Below, piece after piece: positions 44,418 through 54,851 of a DNA stretch of 64,000 nt; position 1 is the first letter of the stretch; each line of letters begins with the position of its first letter. The stretch is from Synchiropus splendidus (taxonomy: Eukaryota > Chordata > Actinopteri > Syngnathiformes > Callionymidae), in NCBI RefSeq assembly GCF_027744825.2, contig NC_071338.1, positions 30,237,501 to 30,301,500 of the forward strand, given 5' to 3'. The notes under the pieces are model-generated. The model was not told the origin of the DNA. It made no database searches and worked only from the letters and a program-made list of their open reading frames with translations. Position numbers and translations under genes: made by a program.

Positions 44418-47400
44418 ATGAGTGAGGAGAGAACCCACGCTCCCTGATCCGGGTCGTGACCTCTGACATGTTTATTCTTTGTTTTAGGGCACGCAGACAT
44501 CACGTCGGTGAATCCCCGCGGGGCGTCTGAGGAGACCTCTGGCCAGGATAACCTGGATTACTATGGTAAGAAGTCCGTTCAGATTCACGATCCAGACTTA
44601 TTCAGGGTCAAAAGGTAAGGTCATCTTCATCGCAGCATTTAAACAGGAACAATAGAGGCGGTGTCAGTCGCCGCATCGATAGAATGACGTCACTTCAAAT
44701 CCGTGATTCTCACTTATTCTCATTTGTCGAGACGACTCCAGAATATTGCGCAACCCTGCCATCAGATGGTGATATATGGCATTATGTAACTGGCATGTCG
44801 AGCCCTATAACGCCCTTGTGTAGAAGGTGGAGATGCATTGAAGAGAGAAAAAGAGACAAGACTGTTGACGTGTGTATTTTGCAATTGAACCATGCATCAT
44901 GTTATTTGCATGGTTCTCGCATGAGGGTACATGGTTTTAGCAGCCAGTCATAGACCACGCAGTGAGTCCACGCTCAACCTCTCTGCTTGGAAGTGTGGTG
45001 CGGTCGCAAGGTTCTGAGGTTGGTTCAGTGTGGAGAGAAAAGACTAGGAGCAGTAACGGTCAGGTGTTCTACGGTTGGGAAGACGCCTAAAGTTCAGGGC
45101 AAGCTTCCTACTGTAGAAGATGGTGAGCCAACTGTTTTGAAGGAAGATCATCACAGAGAGATAACCACCTTCACACACATTATTCATTTACATAACAGCT
45201 AAAGTGGACCATTCCACAAGTCTCAGACAGCAAAGAAACAAAACTGGAAGCAACTGGAATTCTTGAAGCTCATGACCAGTGTATTCTTTCGAATCTAGCG
45301 TCTTCTAATTGTGGTCCAGGTGCTGTTACTAGAAAACATCTTTGTTACTGTGTAATTCTTTCTTGTAAACGGGTTACACGTGACCTGCGGGTGGGTGGCA
45401 GTAGATGGCATCCATCTCATAGAACCACAGTCACCGCGTTGGTAGTCGTGCTTTGTTTCTCATGACACGGAGAGTGAAACATCACGTACCACCGTCATTT
45501 CAACATTTTTTGGGAAGGCGCTCTTGTTTTCCATGCTACTTCATATGCTGTGACGCACGAGGCGCACGTGGGCTTCTGTCCATTCATACCTGTTCACCTG
45601 CAGTGATCATGTGATCTCCTCACAGGGGTGGACGCCTCGGAGGCGATGGCCAAAACTGACCTGGAACAGATACTGGACCACTACGACATGATTATAGATA
45701 CCACTGCTGAATGGAAAGTTGACCCGCACCTGATCGCCGGGATCATCTCCAGAGAGTCCCGCGCTGGAAACGCTCTGGTCAACGGCTGGGGGGACCACGG
45801 CAACGCTTTCGGACTCATGCAGGTGCGAGAGGTCTCTTGGGCCTCTCTCAGGCTCCTTCACCGTCCTCTCTGCAGGTCGATGTCACCGCGACCGTAGGAA
45901 GCCAGACAGTGTGTTTTGTTTTGACCAAGAAAATAACTGAAAATACGTAATACTGAGCACCTTGATTTATCCACGCTGCTTTCACTACATGCTTGAACAC
46001 AGTGACAATAGAGAGGAGTTTTATCAGTGGCCCGATGCAGATAATAGTCCTGGTGTCTCCCTCCTCTCTGTTCTCCTCATGCAGACAGCTGCAGGATCAC
46101 AGCAGTCAAAACAGTTCATTTAAGTTAATCTGTCTGTCAATGAAATCCAATGTTTATCAGCCTAATAATGGTGAAAGTATGCTAGTTACCAAACGCACAC
46201 TTAGTGAGTCCAGGTCCACTTCAATGACTCCAGTTCGACAGCATCAGTCTCCTGCTGCACCTCAGTGTTCTGGGAGTTTAGTGCCCAGCATTTATCACGT
46301 TTGTGTGGAGTCGTTTCCGGCATCTAGTGCTGAGTCACGTGAGGCGAGAAGCTCACCCCCCACGGAGAACTTCTCGGGACCAGGTGCAGCTCCAGGCAGG
46401 ATTAAGTTCGCGACCAAACCCGGTTTGCTTGTGTTCACATATGAAAAGCCCCTCAATCTCACTGCTGCTCTCACCATCTCTATCCTCCCTGCAGGTCGAC
46501 AAACGACACCACAACCTCCAAGCTGAATGGAACAGTAAGGAACATCTGGACCAGGGCATTGAGATCCTAGTGGGTTTCATGGATGAAATTAAAAAGATGT
46601 TTCCCGAGTGGAGCGGCGGGAAGCAGCTGAGAGGTTTGTGTCAGAGAGAAGAGAGTCCGACCCACAATCCCAGATTTGTGCTGGTGTGTCTGTGAGGTGT
46701 CTGTGCGTGGCCCCCACCTGTGAGTTAGCGTGTGTATGTTCACTAAGGGCGCTTTCACACTGCAGGTTCACTGCATCATTCAAAAACAACTTCTGAAACT
46801 CCCAGAACACTGAGGTGACCTGATATTATTGACAGACAGATTTGCTTAAATGAATAAGGCTCTTACAGTAACTGTTTTCACTGCTGTGGGCTCGCCGCAG
46901 CGCAGCTGTCTGCATGAGGAGAACAGCGAAGAGAAAAGATGATGATTTTTCACAAGTTACTGAAGATCACCAGACTATTCATTGATCATTTCTGGAGTCT
47001 CGATCTGTACTTAAATGATTAAAACCTTCTAGATTGTCAGTAATCTCCCTCACTTTGTTCAACATGTTGTGAGAGCAGCGTGAGTCAGTCAAGATGCTCC
47101 GTATTGTGCGGCTTGTTTTAGTTTTGGCTGTGAAATGCCACATTCTGTTCCAGCCGTGGCAGAGCTTCGTCATCGGATCATATCTGAGCTGACGACAACT
47201 CGTAGTGCTAAGAAGTGAGCGATAAATAAGGAGGTCAAGCCGGTGGTGGTAAATAGGTTGTCGTACAACTGTTGACGACTTCCTTGAAACGGCTTCGTCG
47301 TGGGTCACAAACCAGCTATTTTGCGCAGAGCGCCGCCAGCTGAGCAGCAAAAAGGGGACATCACCTGAGGTGCAGAGGCGCGTGGCTGCACAGCAAGGGG

Positions 47401-47842
47401 GTGAATCAGACTCAGGCCACCCGAGACAGAACCCCCAGTGTGAAAAGCCCATAACTTGTCCTAGACCACAAGTCCCCTGTTGAGTGACCCTCTCCTCCCT
47501 GCAGGGGCACTCGCCGCCTACAACAAAGGACCTGACAATGTCCGTAAAGCGGTTGATGAAGGACGTGATGTGGACTACTACACCACAGGCCAGGACTACT
47601 CCAGCGACGTGATGGCCCGAGCCCAGTGGTACATGAAACACTGTGATGCCATCGAATCCGATGGTCCGCCTCCATTGGTAATGAAGTCCGTGGCATTCGC
47701 AAAAAAGACGGGTGGAAACGTGGGTGCACCAATTGGTGCTGCAGTGGGTGCAGCAGTGGGTGGGCCAGGGGGTGCAGCGGTGGGTGCAGTAGTGGGTGGG
47801 GCAGTGGCTAATGAAGTGGCTAAGAAGGCTGGCAAGAAGTAG
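44418..47842 (+). CDS. lyg: Goose-type lysozyme 1 with glycine-zipper C-terminal extension (251 aa)
   Basis: Goose-type lysozymes cut the beta-1,4 bond between MurNAc and GlcNAc in bacterial peptidoglycan. Five exons: 44418-44421 (ATGA), 44488-44565, 45626-45822, 46495-46633, 47505-47842; all frames and GT/AG sites agree. The four-base first coding exon was inferred from a GTGAGG donor and the short exon 1 of other fish g-lysozymes. The catalytic Glu is Glu71 (ISRESRAGN); Asp84 (GWGD) and Asp95 (LMQVDKR) match goose Asp86 and Asp97. There is no signal peptide, as in many fish g-lysozymes. The usual protein ends just after ARAQWY (residue 182); here ~69 more residues follow: a polar linker with SDGPPPLVMKSVAFAKK, then seven glycines spaced exactly four apart (213-237), ending AKKAGKK. 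AATAAA lies at 48,179-48,184. The gene is divergent from receptor fragment 43,580. Confidence 0.9.
45875..45892 (+). pseudogene. Possible relic or 18-base alternative exon 4 in lysozyme 1
   Basis: Fifty-two bases after the exon 3 donor, a pyrimidine-rich acceptor (cgtcctctctgcag) is followed by gtcgatgtcaccgcgacc (VDVTAT) and then gtagga, a weak donor. Fish g-lysozyme exon 4 usually starts with VDV, so this could be the start of a lost exon copy. If used as an 18-base exon it would keep the frame. Lysozyme 2 has the same structure at 53,743-53,760 (VDVTPT). Confidence 0.4.
47705..47815 (+). repeat. 12-base coding repeat in the lysozyme 1 tail
   Basis: The codons follow the pattern GGT GCn GYn GTG, repeated about seven times with drift (ggtgctgcagtgggtgcagc...). 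Each 12-base unit encodes one G-x-x-V/G tetrapeptide, so the glycine spacing of four is set by the DNA repeat. No counterpart is present in lysozyme 2. Confidence 0.85.
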
Positions 47843-48204
47843 GCCCAGGTCCCTCATCATACACTACTATCACAATGTTTTGTTCACAATAACAAAAGTA
47901 TCACGATACAGCAATTCTGCGATTATCGATTCCATCCACGATACAACACATTATCTCATTGACTGCACTGAATCTATATCAGAGGAAACATTGTCCATCA
48001 ATTTCATCTGAATATTATCCGAGTAAAGCAAAATATGCGCAGCACATTGGCTGTTCTGTCCGGTCACTGAGTGCTTTTTCATGGAGGGAACAGCTGATTG
48101 CTCTCTCTCTGTAGTACAGGAGGTGGCGACGTGCTGTACCCCAAACCAAACCAAAATATGTTCAAGTCTCTTCTGCTGAATAAAGTCTGTGTTCAACCCA
48201 GTTA

Positions 48205-48295
48205 ATACATTTGTCCTCAGTTACCTTTATCCTACTTTGTGGGGACAAATTCTTGACACTATCCTTATGACCCTATGACTTTGTGAGGACATTTG
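48205..48295 (+). repeat. 'Gaggac' repeat family, copy 3 (interrupted)
   Basis: Contains 'tatcctactttgtggggac' and 'atgactttgtgaggacatttg', like the copy at 20,680-20,740. It is cut by the LTR-like element that starts at 48,296; the sequence resumes with atttggctgg at 49,063. Confidence 0.65.
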
Positions 48296-49062
48296 TGTCA
48301 TGACTCTGCTCCCGTTCTTGTCCCTTGAGCCATGTTTTGGTTTCTCCCGCCTCCCTTCCGGATTCTTTGGCACACGGCTGGAGCCAATCTACCTCTGATC
48401 ACCCTAATTACAAAAACACCTGGACTCCAGCACCGTGTGCCAGATCGTTTTCTCGCTTTGTTCCCCCGGATAGACGTCTTCTAGTTTCTTGGACTTTCTC
48501 CTTGCCCCCTGTGACTGTCTCTCCTAGTTCCTGCGTTTCTCCCATTGTTCCGTTTCCTGGGATTTGGACTCCTCTTGTTCCCCGTGGTAACTCCTGATTC
48601 TCGTGGCTCTCCTGTGTTCGGTTTCTCGTTCTGTTTGCTAGCGAGCTTATTTTCCTGGTTCTCGTGGCTCTCCTTGTTTCCTGTGATTCTGGTTCGTTTG
48701 ACTCTCCCGGTTTTGTGACTTTTTCCATTGGACTCTCCTTTTGCTCCTGTGACTCCTGTGGTAACTCCTCGTTTCTTGTGGCTCTCCTTGTGCTCTAGTT
48801 TGTTCATTTTGATTACTGTCTTGTATTCTGGTGCCTGAGTTCGTGTTTTGGTTTCTTCCTGTTTCCGTGTGCTTCCTGGTTTCATTTGTGAATTAAGTTA
48901 GTTTTCTCCCGGTTCGGTGACGCTTTCGGTTGTGATTCACTTAATTATTAAATATCTATTTTTGACTCCCTCCTGCCTCCTGTGCCTATTGCCACTTGCG
49001 CTTGGGTCCCACTCCACATCCTCTACACGTGACATTCGCTCCACGTTCTTCGAAATGTAACA
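48296..49062. mobile_element. Solo-LTR-like element, copy 2
   Basis: Begins tgtcatgactctgctcc and ends aaatgtaaca. The pentamer atttg flanks both ends (48,291-48,295 and 49,063-49,067), a 5-base target duplication. Shares ggcacacggctggagccaat, acacctggactccagcac, cccggttcggtgacgctttc and gcgcttgggtcccactccac with copies 1 and 3. No coding interior. Confidence 0.82.
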
Positions 49063-49467
49063 ATTTGGCTGGAACCCACGGGGTGAAGCCTAAATTTGAG
49101 GATGAAGAAAATAACTCATTATAAATGGGTCAGTCTTGGTTTTTAATGTTGGATGCCCGACAAGTTGTTTTTAAGTCACTTTTTGTTTTGAAAAGATTTT
49201 TTGTCTGCTGCCATTGTGTCAGGACTTTTTTTTTTTTTTTTTTTTTTTCCCCTGGTGTTCATGATTTGATGTGGTCCAATATTTTCTTCAAAGGTCCTTG
49301 TAAGAACTTTAGGATTCTTCCAAGAGATCCTGTTAAACTTGATGGTTGCCATGGTGATGAGACAAACAAAGTGGCATTACCTTGTCAATGACGTCATGGT
49401 GTTTAGAGAAAGATGGACGCCAAATAAAGCACATTACAGGGAAGAGATTGAGCGTGAGGAAGCGGAG

Positions 49468-49575
49468 CAGAGGTCAGCGGTGTCGTCCAGGAAGAACCGA
49501 TGATCCCCCCTGCTCTCAGGATGACCTCAGCGAGGATGCTGGAGCAGAGGAGCAGCAGTGCAGCCATGGTGTCGC
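49468..49575 (-). pseudogene. Receptor gene fragment 5 (signal peptide remnant)
   Basis: On the minus strand it starts MAALLLLCSSILAEVILRAG and follows the receptor family for about 20 codons, then loses the frame (a short deletion turns the next DDxADFCSISRW region out of frame). The family-specific 5' flank is retained up to about 49,770. It lies upstream of, and divergent from, lysozyme gene 2, as fragment 43,580 does for lysozyme gene 1. Confidence 0.85.
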
Positions 49576-49823
49576 CTGTGAGGGGACTCAACGCTGACAG
49601 CTTTGCTTCTATCTCAACACCATCAGCTGCTTCGTGCAACTGAATGTCAGATCAGGAGGAGGCTGCATGCTACTTCCTGTTCGCTTGATCAGGTGTGAAA
49701 AGCGGCGGCGCAGAAACCAGCGTCACAGAGCAGCAGCACTTCACGTGACCACATTCGGACACTATCCAGGGCAAGTGTGAAACCCGGGAATTAATCTTGT
49801 TTAGAGGATTCGACCCACTAGTC

Positions 49824-50652
49824 CAGGCCTGGCCAACCTGAGGCTTCTGAGCCGCATGCGGCTCTTTGCACACTTTTATGCGGCTCTTTACAGAATGAGC
49901 CACGAACTGGCTGTGATTTTGGTCAAGTTGCTATTCAGATGATTGTTTATACAGGAAATAAGATGAAAAAGTAAGAGCTATTCCAACAAAATATCAAAAT
50001 ATTGTTCAAAGACTGTGACATGAGTTTAACTTTGGAACATAAACAATAAACCTGGCCGCACGTGCTCCAAGCCGCCGCCCCCCGGCTCAGAGCACGTTCA
50101 ATGCCGATGTGATCCACGGTCCTATGACCGTCATCAGATCCGCGATCAACACGATTTAACATGACCTAGTTCCACGTTTCACTTTGTCATTCCCTAAACT
50201 AAACGTATGGCATGTGTTTCACCTATTATTCATTGTTGATCATTGTGGAGTCTGTTTAATTCAGTGGAGTGAAGATGAGACTGTCCAGTCTGCAGCGTCG
50301 CTCACATAACACAGACTGGGGAGATGTTATTGGTAACATGAGGCACGTAAAAATATATATATATATATATAAAAAAATATAGAAGATATCACACATTTCT
50401 ATCGACGCCACTTGATATTCCGATTTTAAAATGTATGAATTTTAAAAATACATGCACAAGAGACATATGCCGGAAGCAAAGCAGCAACCTTGTGATACAC
50501 GGGGATGTGCTTTAACTGCTATACTGCCACGAAGTCACGTGACCAGCTGTTCAGGTGAGCCTTACAGCCTTACATATTTGTAGGATGTGGCTCTTTTCAG
50601 CAACACAGTAAAACAATGTGGCTCCTAGCCTCCGACTGGTTGGCCACCCCTG
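49824..50652. mobile_element. 829-bp non-autonomous hAT element with perfect target duplication
   Basis: Ends are caggcctggccaacc and ggttggccacccctg, inverted repeats with CAG/CTG termini. The 8-base cactagtc occurs directly before (49,816-49,823) and after (50,653-50,660) the element. The paralogous sequence after receptor gene 2 (32,806-32,830) reads cccactagtctttcacca without the insertion. Just inside each end, 'gccgcatgcggctctttgc' and 'gtggctcctagcctccgac' resemble a common vertebrate hAT. No transposase frame is present. Confidence 0.93.
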
Positions 50653-50874
50653 CACTAGTCTTTCACCAGCGGCCTGTTGGGCCATAAAATCAGAGTGTCA
50701 GTGGCCCCCGCATCAGACAGGAAACGCAACTGTTTTCCCTCCAATTTTGGGCCAGTGTCATTCATTCATTGAAGCCGCATTTTAGTTTCCTCCTCCAGAG
50801 AGTCTCAACCACAGGGTCAGTGTTTTTGTCAGCAGTCCAGTCGCCACTGTAGATGGCGCTGTCTTTCAGCCCTG

Positions 50875-51115
50875 ACTGTGTGTGTTCTTGTACTTCTATC
50901 ATTGTGAGTACCAGTGTGAGTTTTTAAACAACAGAGTGAGGACATTTTGGCCACTCCTCACTTCTTTAACCCTCATTTTCAGGATTAAAACTAAATTAAA
51001 ACACGGTCATTATAACTGGGTTTTACTGGTTAAGTTTAGCCTTTTGCTTTAGATGTTTAAATTAAGGGTTAGAGGCTGGGGAGAGGATGATGGCAATGAG
51101 TGGCCTAAAAAAACG
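50875..51115 (+). repeat. 'Gaggac' repeat family, copy 4
   Basis: Paralogous counterpart of 40,385-40,660, with the same words agtgaggacattttggcca and gagaggatgatggcaatgag. It lies between receptor fragment 5 and lysozyme 2. Confidence 0.7.
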
Positions 51116-51589
51116 TAAGCTCTATTGATAAAAGTTATCAATTGAAAGTGAAAACAAATACGTTTGAGGGGGATATACATGGTGGTAGGAGGCATGATGC
51201 TAACTTTTGGGGTCGTCACTCGGAAATTCTGGGTTTTGAAGGCAGAATTTTTGTTATAAAGTCTGAAGTTTCCGTATTCCACAACAGGGGTGAAACAGCT
51301 CGCCCAGGTGGTGTGAAGCTATATTGCAACTTGAAGGTCACTGACTGACTAATTTAAAAAAAGAAATGTGTTTATGTAATTCAGGAATGTTTCTTTGTAT
51401 TTAAATAAACATAGCTCAATGTCTGCGGCCTCTGGTCCATTTTAAAAAACGATTCAAAAAATGAATTCCAGAGTGAAAAATAAATCCTGTAAAAGTTAAA
51501 AAATTAATCAAATTAAATTATAAAATAAAAATAACTCATGGAGATAAACTTATATACAGAATAAGACAAACATTAACAAAATGCATAAT

Positions 51590-51965
51590 ATAATTTCTGA
51601 CTCTGTTACACAGACGTGCAGAGCTCCACTGAAACGCATTGTTTCCACAGGCACTAACTCACTTCTCTGTTTACAAAGGGCTGCGTCTCAACAGGACCAG
51701 ACACTGCTGTAAGCTCAGCCCCTCACAACTTGTACCATCCGGAGTAAAAGGGGTGAGGTTTCCTGTGGGGACAATAGAAGTCGCTGACAGAACTGTTTAA
51801 AAATATATATATATATTTTTCCCTGTCTCGAGACACAGATCGGTTCCAGACATGTCTTATCAGCGGTGTTCATGAGCTGATCTTCTTCACTGTTGTGTTG
51901 TGAAAGGTTCTGCAGAGAGCACAGACAGACTAATAAAGCATATCCATCTGCACATTCAGGAAAAA
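51590..51965 (+). promoter_or_regulatory. Block-B-like upstream region of lysozyme gene 2
   Basis: Resembles 29,655-30,665 and 35,104-36,120 with internal deletions (shared ctgttacacagacgtgcaga, gacacagatcggttcc, tgttcatgagctga). It then continues into the core promoter, whereas blocks B copies 1 and 2 stop short of it. Confidence 0.6.
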
Positions 51966-51998
51966 ATGTGAAGCCAAGGAAGCCGAGTTCCTGTAAAC

Positions 51999-52045
51999 CA
52001 CGTGTTTGGGATGAAGCCACGCCCATAAGGAACCCTGCTATAAGA
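51999..52045 (+). promoter_or_regulatory. Core promoter of lysozyme gene 2: E-box and TATA box
   Basis: CACGTG (51,999-52,004) and TATAAGA (52,039-52,045), 40 bases apart and 77 bases before the ATG, as for lysozyme gene 1. The intervening sequence, tttgggatgaagcc, is also conserved. Confidence 0.65.
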
Positions 52046-52115
52046 CTGAGAGTGAAAGTAGTGATGTCAGAGGAGCAAACTCAAGCGCTTCACACGGACC
52101 TGCGCAGACACAGAC

Positions 52116-54851
52116 ATGAGTGAGGAGGGAACCCACGCTCCCTGATCCGGGTCGTGACCTCTGACATGTTTAGTCTTTGTTTTAGGGCACGCAGACATCA
52201 CGTCGGTGAATCCCCGCGGGGCGTCTGAGGAGACCTCTGGCCAGGATAACCTGGATTACTATGGTAAGAAGTCCGTTCAGATTCACGATCCAGACTTATT
52301 CAGGGTCAAAAGGTAATGTCATCTTCATCGCACCATTTAAACAGGGACAATAGAGGCGGTGTCAGTCGCCGCATCGATAGAATGACGTCACTTCAAATCC
52401 GTGATTCTCACTTATTCTCATTTGTTGAGACGACTCCAGAATATTGCGCAACCCTGCCATCAGATGGTGATATATGGCATTATGTAACTGGCATGTCGAG
52501 CCCTATAACGCCCTTGTGTAGAAGGTGGAGATGCATTGAAGAGAGAAAAAGAGACAAGACTGTTGACGTGTGTATTTTGCAATTGAACCATGCATCATGT
52601 TGTTTGCATGGTTCTCGCATGAGGGTACATGGTTTTAGCAGCCAGTCAGAGGCCACGCAGTGAGTCCACGCTCAACCTCTCTGCTTGGAAGTGTGGTGCG
52701 GTCGCAAGGTTCTTCCAGTTCTTTTCTGATCTCAGCCAGAGAAGCTAAGCAGGAAAAGGTCATCAGTGAGGTTGGTTCAATGTGGAGAGAAAAGAGTCAG
52801 AGCAGTTACTCGTGGATGATCTGGAAGTAGGTGAGGGAACGAGAGAGAAAGGCAGGCTAACTGGTTGCATCTGGAGTGGGGGCGTCGTTCTCCGTGTTGA
52901 TATAGAAACCGCAACACACCAGACCATAACGGTGGGAAGAACCCTGAAGTTCAGGGCAAGCTTCCTGCTGTAGAAGATGGTGAGCCAACTGCTGTGAGGG
53001 AAGATCATCACGGAGAGATAACCACCTTCACACACATTATACATTTACATAACAGCTAAAGTGGACCGTTCCACAAGTCTCAGACAGCAAAGAAACAAAA
53101 CTGTAACAACTGGAATTCTTGAATTTCCGATGCTCATGACAAGTGGATCCTTTCAAATCTAGTGTCTTCTAATTCTGATCCAGGTGTCATTACACGAAAA
53201 GTTGTTGTTGTCACTGTGTAATTCTTTCTATGGGTTACACCTGACCTGCAGGTCGGTGGCAGATGCCATCCATCTCATCGAACCACAGTCACCATGTTGG
53301 AAGTCGTGCTTAGTTTCTCATGACATTGCGTCACAGAGAGTGAAACACCATGTACCACCATCCGTTCAATGATTTTCAGGAAGGCGCGCTTGTTTTCCGT
53401 GTCGCCTCATACACTGTGTCGCACCAAGACACACGTGGCCTTGTGTCCATTCATACCTGTTCAGCTTCTGTGGTCATGTGATCTCCTCACAGGGGTGAAG
53501 GCCTCGGAAGAGATGGCCAAAACGGACCTGGAACGGATGAAGAAATACTACGACATGATTAAAGAAGTCGCAGATGAGTGGAATGTTGATCCGTACCTGA
53601 TCGCCGGGATCATCTCCAGAGAGTCCCGTGCTGGAAACGCTCTGGTCAACGGCTGGGGGGACAACAACAACGCTTTCGGACTCATGCAGGTGCGAGAGGT
53701 CTCTTGGGCCTCTCTCAGGCTCCTTCACCGTCCTCTCTGCAGGTCGACGTCACCCCGACCGTAGGAAGCCTATAGCTGAAAGACGCTGCGTATTACGGAA
53801 CGTCTTGCTTTATCCACGCTGCTCTCACTACATGTTGAACACAGTGAGAGAGATCACTGACGATCGAGAAGAGTGAAAGAGAGAAAAAACTAGTGTCTTC
53901 CTCCTCTCTGTTCTCCTCATGCAGACAGCTGCAGGATCACCACAGTGAAAACATTTCATTCATTTAAGTAAATCTGTCTGTCAATGAAATCCAATGTTTA
54001 TCAGCCTAATAATGGTAAAAGTATGCTAGTTACCAAACGCACACATAGTGAGTCCAGGTCCACTTCAATGACTCCAGTTCGGCAGCATCAGTCTCCTGCT
54101 GCACCTCAGTGTTCTGGGAGTTTAGTGCCCGGCATTTATCATGTTGGTGTGGAGTTGTGCTGTGCACGTAGTTTCCGGCATCTAGCGCTGAGTCGCCTGA
54201 GGCGAGAAGCTCACCCCCCGCGGAGAGCTTTCTGGGACCAGGTGCAACTCTCCAGGCAGGATCAACTCCGCGACCAAACCCGGTTTGCTTGTGTTCACGT
54301 CAGACTTTTGAGCACACTCTCCAGTCCACAGTGTGAAACGCCCCTCAGTATCACTGCTGCTCTCACCTTCTCCGTCCTCCCTGCAGGTCGACAAACGATA
54401 CCACACACCCAAAGGTAAATGGAACAGTAGGAGTCATCTGGACCAGGCCACTGAGATCCTGGTGGATTTCATCGATGAAATTAAAAAGATGTATCCCAAG
54501 TGGAGCGGCGGGAAGCAGCTGAGAGGTTTGTGTCAGAGAGAAGAGAGTCGGACCCACAATCCCAGATCTGTGCTGGTGTGTCTGTGTGTGGCCTCCACCT
54601 TTGTGAGTTAGACTGTGTGTGTGTTCACTAATTTGTCCTAGACCACAAACTCCCTGGTGAGTGACCCTCTCCTTCCGGCAGGGGCCCTCGCCGCCTACAA
54701 CAAAGGACCTAACAGTGTCCGTAAAGCGGTTTATGAAGGACGTGATATCGACTACTACACCACATGCCAGGACTACTCCAGCGACGTGATGGCCCGAGCC
54801 CAGTGGTATCGCAGTCAGGATGTCTCCTGGTGGTCCTGTGTGATTTCATGA
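52116..54851 (+). CDS. lyg: Goose-type lysozyme 2 (195 aa)
   Basis: Second peptidoglycan-cleaving g-type lysozyme, same five-exon layout: 52116-52119 (ATGA), 52186-52263, 53493-53689, 54387-54525, 54682-54851. Exon lengths 78, 197 and 139 match lysozyme 1 exactly. Catalytic residues are kept: Glu71 in SRESRAGN, Asp84 in GWGDNNN, Asp95 in QVDKR. No signal peptide is visible. The C-terminus follows the standard length, [10 protein letters not shown], then a short unusual WWSCVIS end; it lacks the glycine-rich extension of gene 1. The proteins differ at about 16 of 66 residues in exon 3 and 14 of 47 in exon 4, while introns are nearly identical. It is divergent from receptor fragment 49,468. Confidence 0.9.
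53743..53760 (+). pseudogene. Possible relic or 18-base alternative exon 4 in lysozyme 2
   Basis: Same structure as at 45,875 in gene 1: acceptor tcctctctgcag, then gtcgacgtcaccccgacc (VDVTPT), then gtagga. Its survival in both copies with two base changes does not by itself show function, because the introns around it are equally conserved. Confidence 0.4.

Noticed and set aside
46979..47860. 293-codon open frame on the minus strand
   Set aside because: It runs antisense through lysozyme 1 exon 5 and intron 4. Its His/Cys/Thr repeats are the mirror of the GGT-GCA coding repeat on the plus strand, and it has no family motif.
44684..52663. Frame [12 protein letters not shown]... open in intron 2 of both lysozymes
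   Set aside because: The whole intron is about 98% identical between genes, so shared openness is expected. There is no start context or known motif, and in gene 2 the frame simply extends upstream.
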